Shown here piece after piece: positions 1-9,270 of a stretch of 49,567 nt of DNA. Numbering within the stretch: position 1 is the first letter of the stretch; each line of letters starts with the position of its first letter. Source of the stretch: SAR202 cluster bacterium (GTDB lineage Bacteria; Chloroflexota; Dehalococcoidia; Lucifugimonadales; Lucifugimonadaceae); assembly GCA_008373205.1 (NCBI GenBank), contig RQOS01000056.1, positions 1 to 49,567 on the forward strand. The letters are read 5' to 3'. The notes under the pieces are model-generated. The model searched no databases and was not told where the DNA came from. It was given only the letters and a program-made list of their open reading frames with translations. The translations under genes were made by a program, and so were the position numbers.

Positions 1-36
1 AAATTTCATCTAGAAAAAATAAAAGAGAAAAAATAA
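1..36 (+). CDS. C-terminal end of an upstream gene (partial)
   Basis: Frame 1 reads KFHLEKIKEKK and stops at TAA two bases before purM, so it is probably the tail of the preceding gene of the same operon. The K-F-x-L-E ending resembles the C-terminus of many amidophosphoribosyltransferases (PurF), which would suit a pur operon. Eleven residues are too few to prove either coding status or identity. Confidence 0.35.
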   Translation, partial: KFHLEKIKEKK

Positions 37-38
37 AT

Positions 39-1064
39 ATGTCTTCAAATTTTAATTATAAAAATGCTGGTGTAGACCTGGAAAAGTCAGATTTAATTAA
101 GGATCAATTGATTACTAAAGTTGGCTCAACTCATAATGAGAATGTTTTAAGTAATTCTGATGGATTTGGAGGACTATTTTCTACTGATAATCTTCCTAAA
201 GATTCTATTTTAGTATCTACAACTGATTCTGTAGGAACAAAAGTTAAAATATCTGGAAGAATTGGACTCCATAAAAACTTAGGCATAGATATTGTAAATC
301 ATTGTATAAATGACTTGATTCCACAAGGTGCCCATCCATTATATTTTCTTGATTATTTAGCTTTTGGAAAACTCGATGAAAAAACAGTTCTCCAAGTTGT
401 GGAAGGTATATCTGAAGCTTGTAAGAAAGTTAATTGTGCAATTATTGGAGGTGAGACGGCAACTTTACCAGGAGTTTACTATGAGAATGATTATGATGTA
501 GTAGGGTTTATGGTTGGGTCTGTAACCAAGAGTAATTTAAAGACTAAAGACAATGTTAAGGAAGGATACAAGCTAGTTGCACTTCCCTCAAGCGGGCTTC
601 ATACTAATGGATTTTCTTTAGTAAGATCTATCTTTGATATTGATAATAATGTAAAAAATTTATCTTTAAGTGTTCCAAATGAAGATAAAAATTTAGGAGA
701 ATTATTAGCTGAACCTCATAGAGAGTATTTGACAACAATAAAACCTTTTTTTGAAGATGTAAAAGCTATATCTCACGTAACAGGAGGAGGACTATATAAA
801 AACTTACCGCGAGTTTTTAATAGTAATCTTCAGGCTAGAATTAATAAAAAATCATGGGAAATCCCTAACCTTTTTAAGTTTATCTATCAGAAAGGTAATA
901 TAGACGAAAAAGAAATGTTTGACGTTTTTAATATGGGGGTTGGATTAGTTATGATTGTAGATTCATCTAAATCTGAAGATATATTAGAAAAATGTCCTGA
1001 AGCTTGGTTATTAGGTGAAATTGTTTCAAAACCTTCTAATCAGGAGAGTGTAGTTATAGAGTAA
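39..1064 (+). CDS. purM: Phosphoribosylformylglycinamidine cyclo-ligase (AIR synthetase)
   Basis: Cytosolic purine-biosynthesis enzyme that closes FGAM to aminoimidazole ribotide using ATP. The 341 residues fit the family length. Visible family signatures in order: YKNAGVDLEKSD at the N-terminus, STTDSVGTK (nucleotide and substrate site), IIGGETATLPGVYY, GLHTNGFSLVR and HVTGGGLYKNLPRV in the C-terminal half. The ATG is close behind the stop of a preceding partial gene. purH follows after 12 bases, so the two belong to one pur operon. No truncation is seen. Identification rests on strong motif recall. Confidence 0.97.
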   Translation: MSSNFNYKNAGVDLEKSDLIKDQLITKVGSTHNENVLSNSDGFGGLFSTDNLPKDSILVSTTDSVGTKVKISGRIGLHKNLGIDIVNHCINDLIPQGAHPLYFLDYLAFGKLDEKTVLQVVEGISEACKKVNCAIIGGETATLPGVYYENDYDVVGFMVGSVTKSNLKTKDNVKEGYKLVALPSSGLHTNGFSLVRSIFDIDNNVKNLSLSVPNEDKNLGELLAEPHREYLTTIKPFFEDVKAISHVTGGGLYKNLPRVFNSNLQARINKKSWEIPNLFKFIYQKGNIDEKEMFDVFNMGVGLVMIVDSSKSEDILEKCPEAWLLGEIVSKPSNQESVVIE

Positions 1065-1076
1065 TCAGGAGTTAAT

Positions 1077-2591
1077 ATGAGAGCTTTAGTAAGTGTTTAT
1101 GATAAATCTGGATTGGATAAAATATGCAAGATATTAATTTCTTTGAATTTTGAAATTTTTTCTACTGGAGGAACATTTGATTACTTAAAAAAATCAGGCA
1201 TACAAGTAAAATCAATTTCTGAGATCACTAATTTCAAAGAAATTTTAGGTGGTAGAGTAAAAACTTTGCACCCTAAAATTCATGGGGGAATTTTGGCTGA
1301 TTTATCAAAATCAGACCATCTAAAAGATTTAGAAGATAATAATATTGAAGCATTCGACATAATAATCAATAATTTATATCCTTTTGAAGAAGTCTTAAAT
1401 GATCCTGATTCTACTGATGAAAAAATAATAGAAAATATTGATATTGGCGGTCCAACAATGTTAAGGGCTGCTGCTAAAAATTTTAAAAGAGTTTCTGTAC
1501 TTATTGATCCAAATGATTACGATTGGTTTTCTGAAAAATTATCATCAAATCTATTAACTATTGAAGATAGAAAAAAACTTGCATTCAAAGTGTTTGATAG
1601 AACTGCTAGTTACGACTTGAAAATTTCAGAATACTTAAGACCTTCTAGCGAAAATAAAAAATTTCCAGATAAAATAAATATAGCTTTAAATAAGATATCT
1701 GACCTGAGATATGGAGAAAATCCTCATCAAAAATCATCAATTTATTCAGATCAAAATTTAGGAATTGCAAATTCAAAATTATTACATGGTAAAGCAATGT
1801 CTTATTTGAATTTTCTTGATGCTGATGCTGCTTTTTCCTCTGCTAATTCATTTTCTGATCATACTGTTAGCATAGTAAAGCATACAAATACCTGTGGTTT
1901 ATCAAGTACAGATAATCAACTTGAATCATATAAAAATGCTCTTAAGGGAGATCCTATTTCAGCATTTGGAGGTATTGTTGGGTTTAATACTGAGGTGGAA
2001 TCGAAAACTGCAATTGAAATTTCTAAAACATTTTTTGATGTAATTATTGCTCCATCCTTTTCAAAGGATGCGTTTCAGATATTAAGTAAGAAAAAAAATA
2101 TTAGGTTGTTATCATCAAATTTTTTAGATCAAAAATATGAATATCGAACAATCAATGGGGGTTTACTATATCAAGAAAAAGATAATCAAGCTCCAAGTAT
2201 TGAAGATTGGGATTTTGTGACAAATTCCAAACCTCATAAAAATTCTTTTGATGAATTACTCTTTGCTTGGAATACCACAAAATTCATTAAGTCTAATGCT
2301 ATTGTAATTACTGAAGGGAAATCTATTTTGGGTATTGGGTCTGGTCAACCAAATAGGATAAACAGTGTAAATTTAGCATTATCGAGAGCAGGCAAATTAT
2401 TATCAAATAATTCTATATTGGCTTCTGATGCCTTTTTCCCTTTTCCAGATAGTATAGATATTGCTGCTGAAAATAATATTAAGACTATTTTGCAACCAGG
2501 TGGTTCGCTTAAGGATAATGAAGTTATAGAAAGGGCTAATCACTACAATATAACTATGATACTAACTAACAGAAGACATTTTTCTCATTAG
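1077..2591 (+). CDS. purH: Bifunctional AICAR transformylase / IMP cyclohydrolase
   Basis: Catalyses the last two steps of IMP synthesis: formylation of AICAR with 10-formyl-THF, then ring closure. The N-terminal MGS-like cyclohydrolase domain (about 1-190) shows VSVYDKSGL and LGGRVKTLHPKIHGGIL. The C-terminal transformylase domain shows SDLRYGENPHQ, the Lys-His pair in KHTNTCG, SAFGGIVG, GSGQPNRI, DAFFPFPDSID and QPGGSLKDNEVI. Most homologues read KHxNPCG, so Pro is replaced by Thr next to the catalytic Lys-His. At 504 residues it is of normal length. It follows purM by 12 bases, and a glycosyltransferase gene starts one base after its stop. Confidence 0.97.
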   Translation: MRALVSVYDKSGLDKICKILISLNFEIFSTGGTFDYLKKSGIQVKSISEITNFKEILGGRVKTLHPKIHGGILADLSKSDHLKDLEDNNIEAFDIIINNLYPFEEVLNDPDSTDEKIIENIDIGGPTMLRAAAKNFKRVSVLIDPNDYDWFSEKLSSNLLTIEDRKKLAFKVFDRTASYDLKISEYLRPSSENKKFPDKINIALNKISDLRYGENPHQKSSIYSDQNLGIANSKLLHGKAMSYLNFLDADAAFSSANSFSDHTVSIVKHTNTCGLSSTDNQLESYKNALKGDPISAFGGIVGFNTEVESKTAIEISKTFFDVIIAPSFSKDAFQILSKKKNIRLLSSNFLDQKYEYRTINGGLLYQEKDNQAPSIEDWDFVTNSKPHKNSFDELLFAWNTTKFIKSNAIVITEGKSILGIGSGQPNRINSVNLALSRAGKLLSNNSILASDAFFPFPDSIDIAAENNIKTILQPGGSLKDNEVIERANHYNITMILTNRRHFSH

Positions 2592-2592
2592 T

Positions 2593-3312
2593 ATGAATAT
2601 TGAACTTATATTTCCTGTATTAAATGAGGCTAATTCATTAGTAAGACAATTAACTAAAGTTAGAGAATTTATTTCCAAAATATCTGATTATAAATTCATA
2701 ATAACAGTTGTTGATAATGGTTCAACAGATAATACAAAATCCATAACTAATAAACTTATTCAAGAAAATATAGTTGATAAATATATTTATCTTTCTGAGA
2801 GAGGTAGAGGAAGAGCAATTAAGGTAGCCATTAATAAATCTAATTGTGACATAGTTGCATACATGGATATAGATTTATCAACAGAACTTATTTTTTTACG
2901 CCCATTAATTGAATCTATCTCCAAAGGTGGTAATGATATATCGATTGGTTCAAGGCTATCTAAAGGTTCTAAAGTAATAGGAAGAAAAAAAATTAGAGAA
3001 ATAACTTCAAGATCATACAATATTTTGATTAAGTTTTTCTTTCCATTTAGTAGGATTGATGATATGCAATGTGGGTTTAAAGCATTTTCCAGAAAAAAAG
3101 CATTCCATTTGATCCAAAATGTCACTAATAATAAATGGTTTTTTGATACAGAGATAATAATATTGGCAAGAAGCTTAAATTATAAAATAGATCAAATTCC
3201 AGTTAAATGGACTGACGATCCAAATACAAGTGTAAATATTGTAACTACAGCTATAGAAGATATAGTTGGACTAATAAAGCTTAGATTAAAGTTATTTAAA
3301 AAAATAGTATAA
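2593..3312 (+). CDS. Family 2 glycosyltransferase (DPM/DPG synthase-like)
   Basis: GT-A fold nucleotide-sugar transferase. Family features: FPVLNEANSL at the start, the NDP-binding VVDNGSTDNT, the DxD-type metal motif in YMDIDLSTE, IGSRLSKGSK, and DDMQCGFKAF near the acceptor site. At 239 residues it consists of the catalytic domain only, with no C-terminal membrane segments, similar to soluble dolichyl- or polyprenyl-phosphate glycosyltransferases. A lipid-phosphate acceptor is therefore likely but the sugar cannot be read from the sequence. The ATG lies one base after the purH stop, so it is cotranscribed with the pur genes, although no functional link to purines is evident. Confidence 0.85.
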   Translation: MNIELIFPVLNEANSLVRQLTKVREFISKISDYKFIITVVDNGSTDNTKSITNKLIQENIVDKYIYLSERGRGRAIKVAINKSNCDIVAYMDIDLSTELIFLRPLIESISKGGNDISIGSRLSKGSKVIGRKKIREITSRSYNILIKFFFPFSRIDDMQCGFKAFSRKKAFHLIQNVTNNKWFFDTEIIILARSLNYKIDQIPVKWTDDPNTSVNIVTTAIEDIVGLIKLRLKLFKKIV

Positions 3313-3322
3313 TTATAAACTT

Positions 3323-4324
3323 ATGACTAATAATGAAAAGATACCTATAAATAGATCTCTAATTGTCGGAGATACCTCAGAAGTTTATCACCACAGAACT
3401 TTGAACATATTACGAAATGAAGGGTTAAATCCTTTTGTGACCTATGAAATAGAATCAACCTCAGAGGGTATTGCATGTGGAATCAATCAAATCATAGAAC
3501 TTCTTGAAAATGTTCTTCCTGAAGCAGATAGAGAAGTTTGGGCTTTACAAGAAGGGAATGAGGTTTCTAAAGATGAAGTTGTATTAAGAATAAGGTCAAG
3601 ATTTGCCAATTTTGGGCTTTATGAAACCTCAATGCTAGGCACTTTAACTTCTTGTAGTTCTTGGGCCACTGCTGCTCATGAATGTGTTGTTGCTGCATCA
3701 GGAATTCCCGTGGTTAGTTTTGCTTCAAGATCTGTTCATCCATCCGTAGCTGGGCAGGTTGATTATTCAGCATATATAGGGGGGTGTTCAGCTGTAAGTT
3801 CTATAATAGGAGGTAAGTTAACTAACACAACACCTTCAGGAACAATGTCCCACTCTTTAGTATTAATAATGGGAGAAACAGTAAGAGCTGCATTAGCCTT
3901 TGATAGACATATGGAAAAAAATGTTCCTAGAGTTGTCTTAGTCGATACATTTAAGGATGAAGTAGAAGAAGCTATTCAAGTAGGAAAAGCACTTAACGAA
4001 TCTCTAAGGGGTATTAGAATTGAAACTCCATTAGAAAGAGGTGGGATAACACCAAGCCTAGTTGAGGAAATTTCATTAAAATTAAAAGGTGAAAACATTG
4101 AAAGAGCAGAAATTTATGTTAGTGGAGATTTATCTCCAGACGATATTAAGAAATATGTGGATGAAGAATCTCCAGTCTCAGGATTCGGAATAGATAATTA
4201 TATAGCTAGAGGCTCTAAAATTAATTTTAGAGCTGATATAAAACAAATAGACGGTAATGATATAGCTAGAAGAGGAAGAAAGCCCGGAATAAATGTATCT
4301 TCAAGATTGAATAGGATTTTTTAA
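3323..4324 (+). CDS. pncB: Nicotinate phosphoribosyltransferase (short type)
   Basis: Salvages nicotinic acid to nicotinate mononucleotide, using PRPP and usually ATP. The 333-residue length and the motifs match the short archaeal/Chloroflexi type: EIESTSEGIACG, YETSMLGTLT, a FASRSVHPSVAG segment, GTMSHSLVLIMGE near the presumed catalytic His, VVLVDTFKDEVEEAI and the phosphate loop SGDLSPDDIK, then SGFGIDNYIA. It follows the glycosyltransferase by 10 bases. Its last 24 bases overlap the 3' end of tilS on the other strand. Together with nadE on the opposite strand this gives the region two NAD-pathway enzymes. A quinolinate or nicotinamide phosphoribosyltransferase is less likely. Confidence 0.87.
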   Translation: MTNNEKIPINRSLIVGDTSEVYHHRTLNILRNEGLNPFVTYEIESTSEGIACGINQIIELLENVLPEADREVWALQEGNEVSKDEVVLRIRSRFANFGLYETSMLGTLTSCSSWATAAHECVVAASGIPVVSFASRSVHPSVAGQVDYSAYIGGCSAVSSIIGGKLTNTTPSGTMSHSLVLIMGETVRAALAFDRHMEKNVPRVVLVDTFKDEVEEAIQVGKALNESLRGIRIETPLERGGITPSLVEEISLKLKGENIERAEIYVSGDLSPDDIKKYVDEESPVSGFGIDNYIARGSKINFRADIKQIDGNDIARRGRKPGINVSSRLNRIF

Positions 4325-5656
4325 AATTGAAAACTCAATAACCTTTTTATCATTTTTTTGCACATACGAGTCAACAGATTGTCTTACGCCAATAATCCAT
4401 AATATTGTTTCTTCTGAACATAGGATCAAGGCTTCATTTTTATTCTTTTTTTTATAATTTGATAAAACTTTTTTTACTCGTGTTAAAATTTCTGAATTTT
4501 TGAATTGTTTTATTCTATCTCCATCTTTCTTAATTCTAATGAACATTTTTTTATTTATAAATTTTTCTCCCAATAAAATTTTATTTTCATTATAAATATT
4601 CAAGTTCTGAGGTTTATTTATAATTTTTGATTCTATCTTAAACTCTTCACTAATTTTAATAGCGCCTGGAACTTCAATTGAAATATGATTATTTACAGAT
4701 TTTTTTTGTTCTTGTTTTTTTTTTAAAATAAAATAACCATCTTTTTCTGTCAGTATGATGTCACCAGGTAAATTTTCCGATTTAGATTTTCCTTGAAGAA
4801 TATTTTCTATCATAATATGATGTTTTTTGCCAAAAAAATAATTTTCATCAGAGGTTACTATATTTTTGAATCTTTCAAAAATGACAGCTTTTGCAGCATC
4901 TATTTTCATACCTTCAAATTCATTATTTGTTAATTTGATTTTTTCTATATCTTTATTCCCTATATTTGACAAAGACAAAATAGACTCAGTTACATTTGGA
5001 TTTATCTTTTCTAGTTCTGGTAAAATTTTATTTCTTATTAAATTTCTTGAATAGTAGTTTGAATTATTAGACTTATCAATTCTATAATTTATATTATTTT
5101 CACTACAAAGATTCTTGATTTCTTTTTTTCTAATATTAATTAAAGGTCTATAAATGGTTATTTTTTTACTATTTTTTTGTATTGTGTTTTTTTTCTTGAT
5201 CCCAGATAATCCTCTTAAATTTGAACCTCTTACTATATTTAATAATATGGTTTCTACTCGATCATCAAGATTATGCCCTAAAAAAATATAATCTGTATTT
5301 TCCTTTTTTGATAGTTCAATAAATCTATCAATTCTATAATCTCTTGCTTTCTCTTGAATCCCAGAATTGCAAGTACTTAAGTCATGCACAAATGAGTATA
5401 GTTTTAAGTTAAGCTTTTCTGAAGTTTTTCTGATAAATTTTTCATCTGAGTCTGAATCTTTGCCTCTTAGTTTGAAATTTATATGACATATAAATATATT
5501 TTCAGTAGGATTTTTTATTGTTTCATGAAGAACTCTCAAAAGAAATGTTGAATCAGGTCCCCCTGAACATCCTACAATGATTTTTTTTTCTCCCATCTTT
5601 ACATTTTTAGGGATATTCTTAGTTATTTCTTGAACAAGATTATACTTTGTTAACAT
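4301..5656 (-). CDS. tilS: tRNA(Ile)-lysidine synthase
   Basis: Modifies C34 of the CAU-anticodon tRNA-Ile to lysidine with ATP and lysine, so that it reads AUA; essential in an AT-rich genome with frequent AUA codons. The N-terminal PP-loop ATPase domain (about 25-230) has VGCSGGPDSTFLLRVL, HINFKLRGKDSDSDEKF, FLGHNLDDRVETILLNI and IYRPLINIRKKEI. The C-terminal half is Lys-rich and less conserved, with IRIKKDGDRIKQF matching the TilS C-terminal domain. At 451 residues it is of normal size. The ATG lies inside the end of the corC-like gene (17 bp overlap), and the stop lies within pncB. Confidence 0.92.
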   Translation of the reverse strand: MLTKYNLVQEITKNIPKNVKMGEKKIIVGCSGGPDSTFLLRVLHETIKNPTENIFICHINFKLRGKDSDSDEKFIRKTSEKLNLKLYSFVHDLSTCNSGIQEKARDYRIDRFIELSKKENTDYIFLGHNLDDRVETILLNIVRGSNLRGLSGIKKKNTIQKNSKKITIYRPLINIRKKEIKNLCSENNINYRIDKSNNSNYYSRNLIRNKILPELEKINPNVTESILSLSNIGNKDIEKIKLTNNEFEGMKIDAAKAVIFERFKNIVTSDENYFFGKKHHIMIENILQGKSKSENLPGDIILTEKDGYFILKKKQEQKKSVNNHISIEVPGAIKISEEFKIESKIINKPQNLNIYNENKILLGEKFINKKMFIRIKKDGDRIKQFKNSEILTRVKKVLSNYKKKNKNEALILCSEETILWIIGVRQSVDSYVQKNDKKVIEFSILKNPIQS

Positions 5657-6926
5657 TTTTTTTTGTAGAAATAGAAGGAACTCTAATCTGTACCTTTAAA
5701 ATTTTATTTTTATTTATTTCGGAAATAGTAAATCTTGAACCTCTAAAATTTGTGCGAGCATTAATTTCTGGGATTGTTTGTAGTCTATCTATTATGAATC
5801 CAGCTAAAGTTTCATATCTACCTTCAGGTATTTCTAAGTTTATTTCATCATTTATTTCATCAATTGGAATGCCTCCATCTACCATGTATATGTCATTTCC
5901 AACTTTAACTATTTTTTTCTTTGGCAATTGCCCTTCTTCTCCAACATCACCTACGATTTTTTCTATACACCTTGATAGAGTTAGTACCCCTGAAATATCT
6001 CCAAACTCATCAATTGCCATTGTCATTTTATTCCCAGAATTTTGGAATTCTTCAAGTAATTCATCAAGGAGTTTCATCTCAGGTGAAAACATAGCTTCTC
6101 TCATCAATGTGCTAATAAGTTTTGATTTATCAGATTTTTCATTTGATAAATATAACATTACATCCTTCACACTAATTATCCCTACAACTTCATCTAATGA
6201 ATCTTTACAAACAGGGAATCTCGTATGTGGATTTTTTTTATAAATCTTTAAGAAAGAATTTAAGGATGTATTTTCGTCTACCCATATAATTTCAGGTCTT
6301 GGTGTCATGATATCTTTTATTTCTGTTTCGCTAAACCTAAAAATATTTTCTAACATTTCACCTTGTGAAGATTCTACAGTTCCTTCTTCTTCACCAATAT
6401 CAATTAATTTTCTTAATTCGCCTGTTGTAACTGCAGGATTTTCATTTATTGATTCTTTGAGTAATGTTTTAGTTATTACCTTAGGGATTAGAGTAAAGGT
6501 CCAAACTGCAGGCCCTGAAACTTTCATTAAACCACGAATAATTCTAATGACAAATAATGACCACTGATCAGCGACTCTTGTAGATAAAGATTTTGGAGTT
6601 AATTCTCCAAAGCTTACAACTATAACTGTAGAAATAATTGTAGCAACAATTACTCCATTTACTGATCCTTGGCCAAAAATATTTAGTACTAATGCACCTA
6701 CTAGCGTTGCGATTAGTACATTTAACAAATTACCAAAAAGAAGCAAAGTCCCAAAAAACTTTTCATTTTCGTCTAGAGTTTTTTCTATTGCCTTTGCCTT
6801 TTTATTACCTTGATCTGATAAATGTTTTATTCTAACCTTATTTACGGCTATTATTGACGCTTCGGATGCACTAATGAAAGCACTTCCTAGTAATGCAAAA
6901 AATATGATTATTATTAAAACTAACAC
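5640..6926 (-). CDS. CNNM/CBS-domain membrane protein (CorC/HlyC family)
   Basis: Membrane protein of the family implicated in magnesium or other ion transport. An N-terminal CNNM (DUF21) region (about 1-185) has hydrophobic segments starting LVLIIIIFFALLGSAF and the signature SASEASIIAVN. A CBS pair follows (about 200-325; IMTPRPEIIWVDE, VGIISVKDVM, MTMAIDEFGDISGVLT), then a CorC/HlyC C-terminal domain (YMVDGGIPIDEINDEI, YETLAGFI). The start is GTG, because the overlapping ATG is out of frame. It lies 45 bp downstream of recA and overlaps tilS. The transported ion cannot be deduced; the hemolysin label found in databases is historical. Confidence 0.9.
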   Translation of the reverse strand: MLVLIIIIFFALLGSAFISASEASIIAVNKVRIKHLSDQGNKKAKAIEKTLDENEKFFGTLLLFGNLLNVLIATLVGALVLNIFGQGSVNGVIVATIISTVIVVSFGELTPKSLSTRVADQWSLFVIRIIRGLMKVSGPAVWTFTLIPKVITKTLLKESINENPAVTTGELRKLIDIGEEEGTVESSQGEMLENIFRFSETEIKDIMTPRPEIIWVDENTSLNSFLKIYKKNPHTRFPVCKDSLDEVVGIISVKDVMLYLSNEKSDKSKLISTLMREAMFSPEMKLLDELLEEFQNSGNKMTMAIDEFGDISGVLTLSRCIEKIVGDVGEEGQLPKKKIVKVGNDIYMVDGGIPIDEINDEINLEIPEGRYETLAGFIIDRLQTIPEINARTNFRGSRFTISEINKNKILKVQIRVPSISTKKNVNKV

Positions 6927-6971
6927 ATTATGATTTTACAACAAAAATAAATTTTCAATAAAGGCTTTGCT

Positions 6972-8015
6972 TTACGCTTCTAGTGCATCAAGCGTATCAT
7001 TCTCTGTAGAACTCGATGGATCCATAATTAGATCTTCTATTTTTTTTGCTAATTCTTGATTATTCTTTAAGAATTTTCTAACAGACTCTCTTCCTTGACC
7101 TAGCCTTTCTCCTTCAAATGAATAAAATGAACCATTTTTTTCTACAATATTTTTTAACACACCTATATCCAAAAGTTCTCCTTCTTTAGAAATACCTTCA
7201 TTGTAAAGAATCTCTATTTCAGTTTTTTTGAATGGCGGGGCTACTTTATTCTTCACTACTCTTACCCTTACCTTGTTTCCTACTAGGTCTTCTCCAATTT
7301 TTATTGATTCTGATCTCCTTAGATCAATTCTTACAGAACTATAAAATTTAAGTGCTCTGCCTCCAGGTGTCACTTCTGGTGATCCAAATATTACTCCAAC
7401 TTTTTCTCTCAGTTGGTTTATAAATACACATGTAGTATTTGTTTTATGGATTGTTGATGTTAATTTACGTAAAGCTTGGGACATTAATCTGGCTTGAGCA
7501 CCTACATGGTAATCTCCCATTTCTCCTTCTAATTCTGATCTAGGTACCAATGCTGCTACAGAATCAACAACGATAATATCAAGTGCACCTGATCTTACTA
7601 AATGATCAGTTATTTCTAAAGCTTCTTCTGCTGAGTTGGGTTGTGAAATTAATAATTCTTGATTATTTACCCCGATTTTATTAGCATAACTAGGATCCAT
7701 AGCATGCTCTACATCTATGTATGCTGCTTGTCCTCCTTTTTTTTGTGCTTCTGCTATACAAGATAGAGCCAGTGTACTTTTACCTGCACTTTCAGCTCCA
7801 AATATTTCTACAATTCTTCCTTTTGGTAGCCCTCCAATGCCAAGAGCTATATCTAGACCTATTGATCCAGTAGGGATAGATTGAATAGTTTCATCAATTT
7901 CAGAGCTTTCACTCATTCGCATTACTGCACCTTTACCAAAGCTCTTTTCTATTTGCTCTAATGTTAATTCAATTGTCCCATTCTCAATTTTTTGAGTTGT
8001 TTTTTTTCTTGCCAC
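6972..8015 (-). CDS. recA: Recombinase A
   Basis: DNA strand-exchange ATPase for homologous repair, and coprotease for LexA. Motifs: the Walker A loop [15 protein letters not shown]-region [34 protein letters not shown], the glutamine switch [10 protein letters not shown], and [13 protein letters not shown] in loop L2. The ORF track begins at a TTG, but GGAG lies seven bases before an in-frame GTG, giving MARKKTTQK and 347 residues, so I take the GTG. No intein or frameshift is present. The C-terminus ends in an acidic tail. A sigma70-type promoter with a LexA-like box lies just upstream. Confidence 0.97.
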   Translation of the reverse strand: MARKKTTQKIENGTIELTLEQIEKSFGKGAVMRMSESSEIDETIQSIPTGSIGLDIALGIGGLPKGRIVEIFGAESAGKSTLALSCIAEAQKKGGQAAYIDVEHAMDPSYANKIGVNNQELLISQPNSAEEALEITDHLVRSGALDIIVVDSVAALVPRSELEGEMGDYHVGAQARLMSQALRKLTSTIHKTNTTCVFINQLREKVGVIFGSPEVTPGGRALKFYSSVRIDLRRSESIKIGEDLVGNKVRVRVVKNKVAPPFKKTEIEILYNEGISKEGELLDIGVLKNIVEKNGSFYSFEGERLGQGRESVRKFLKNNQELAKKIEDLIMDPSSSTENDTLDALEA

Positions 8016-8044
8016 TTTTATCTCCAAATAACTAATATATGATT

Positions 8045-8074
8045 AATATAGCACAAATGTTCTAAATTATTCAA
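8045..8074 (-). promoter_or_regulatory. recA promoter with LexA-like box in the spacer
   Basis: On the minus strand, TTGAAT, an 18-base spacer and TATATT lie about 30 bases before the recA GTG. The spacer contains GAACATTTGTGC (8051-8062), one mismatch from the Gram-positive/Chloroflexi-type LexA core GAAC-N4-GTTC. A repressor bound there would block RNA polymerase, which is the classical SOS arrangement. The hexamers and box are seen; the LexA assignment is inference, since lexA is not in the window. Confidence 0.6.
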
Positions 8075-8108
8075 GGCACATGTCTTTACGACGTTTAAGA
8101 GGTTGCAA

Positions 8109-9239
8109 TTAATCTGGTCTTGCTTCAAGTTTAACCTGTAGGGTTAAGTACTGATAATCTCTTACTACTTCTATTTCTACTATATCCCCAGGGTCAGTGT
8201 TAAGTGCTAAATAAGATATTAAGTCTTCAAAACTATTAATTTTGTAGTTATCTATTTTCGTTATTATGTCCCCGTCGTACTTAATGTTAGATCTTGTTGC
8301 TGAAGAATCTCCCATAATTCCCGATTTACTTGCTGGGCCATTTTCTAGAACACTGAGTATTAATATTCCTTTGAAGTTTTCTTCTATGTCAGCTCTTATT
8401 CTTGTTCCCAGGTCTAAATTTAAAGCTGTTATTCCTAAGTATGAATATTCATGATTTTCACCTCTGATAATGTTGGGAACTATTCTTTTGGCTAGGTTTA
8501 TAGGAACTGCAAAACCTACTCCAGAATTTTGTCTTGAACTACTCTTTATCTGTGTATTGATTCCTATAACTTTTCCATCTTTATTAAGTAAAGGGCCGCC
8601 TGAGTTGCCTGGATTGATCGCTGCATCAGTCTGTATAACACTAGGTATTTTGTAAGGTGTAAATGTAGAATCCAATGATCTTCCTATTGCACTGACTATA
8701 CCAGTTGTCATGGTAAATTCTTGATCAAAAGGACTACCTATAGCAATTGTAAGATCTCCCGGAGATATTAAATCTGAATCATGAAGATCTAGAGGGTATA
8801 AATTTATTTGATCACTATCAATATTTTGATTAGAAATTTTAATGATTGCTAAATCTGCAGATGAGTCTAATCCAACTATTTTTGCCATATATTCATCATT
8901 ATCTATAGTTCTTACTACTATCATAGGATTACTTGTTACAGCAGGTTGAATAACATGATAATTTGTCAGTATGTTACCTTCATCATCCCACATGAATCCA
9001 GAACCTGTACCAATTTTGTTATCAGGTATACCGAATACGTCTCTAGAATATAAATTAATTTGAACAACTGACTTTGTTGAATTAGTAAATATATCTCTAT
9101 ATTTATTTTCTAATTCAATTGATAAATTTTCTTCGATCTTAACTTCAGTTTCATCGGGTGGTTCCCACTGAGTGTTATCACATGATAATAAAAAAAGAGA
9201 TAATAAAGATGTTATTAATATTAAAAGTTTTTTAGTCAT
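8109..9239 (-). CDS. HtrA/DegP-type serine protease with PDZ domain, lipoprotein
   Basis: Envelope quality-control protease. The N-terminus is a lipoprotein signal (Lys-Lys, a hydrophobic run, then LLSC with the lipidated Cys at 20), so it is probably anchored on the outside of the membrane. The trypsin-like domain (about 45-235) shows the catalytic triad His95 (LTNYHVI), Asp129 (SSADLAIIKI) and Ser213 (NPGNSGGPLLN). A single PDZ domain (about 270-370) includes GPASKSGI and DGDIITKIDNYKI. The 376 residues fit the DegS/HtrA-like class with one PDZ. It lies between nadE (31 bp upstream) and recA. AGGATT precedes the ATG at a normal distance. Confidence 0.93.
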   Translation of the reverse strand: MTKKLLILITSLLSLFLLSCDNTQWEPPDETEVKIEENLSIELENKYRDIFTNSTKSVVQINLYSRDVFGIPDNKIGTGSGFMWDDEGNILTNYHVIQPAVTSNPMIVVRTIDNDEYMAKIVGLDSSADLAIIKISNQNIDSDQINLYPLDLHDSDLISPGDLTIAIGSPFDQEFTMTTGIVSAIGRSLDSTFTPYKIPSVIQTDAAINPGNSGGPLLNKDGKVIGINTQIKSSSRQNSGVGFAVPINLAKRIVPNIIRGENHEYSYLGITALNLDLGTRIRADIEENFKGILILSVLENGPASKSGIMGDSSATRSNIKYDGDIITKIDNYKINSFEDLISYLALNTDPGDIVEIEVVRDYQYLTLQVKLEARPD

Positions 9240-9270
9240 AATTTAATCCTATATTATAAATATGAAAATC

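Noticed and set aside
1882-1900. PurH KHTNTCG variation as evidence of loss of activity
   Set aside because: The Lys-His pair itself is intact and the rest of the domain is normal, so a Pro-to-Thr change alone does not support inactivation.
5647-6243. 198-residue plus-strand ORF opposite the CorC-like gene
   Set aside because: Low-complexity Ser/Phe/Ile translation typical of the antisense frame of an AT-rich gene; the minus-strand frame has clear CNNM and CBS motifs.
8016-8027. TTG start four codons upstream in the recA ORF
   Set aside because: It overlaps the GGAG that serves the downstream GTG, and homologues start near MARKK.
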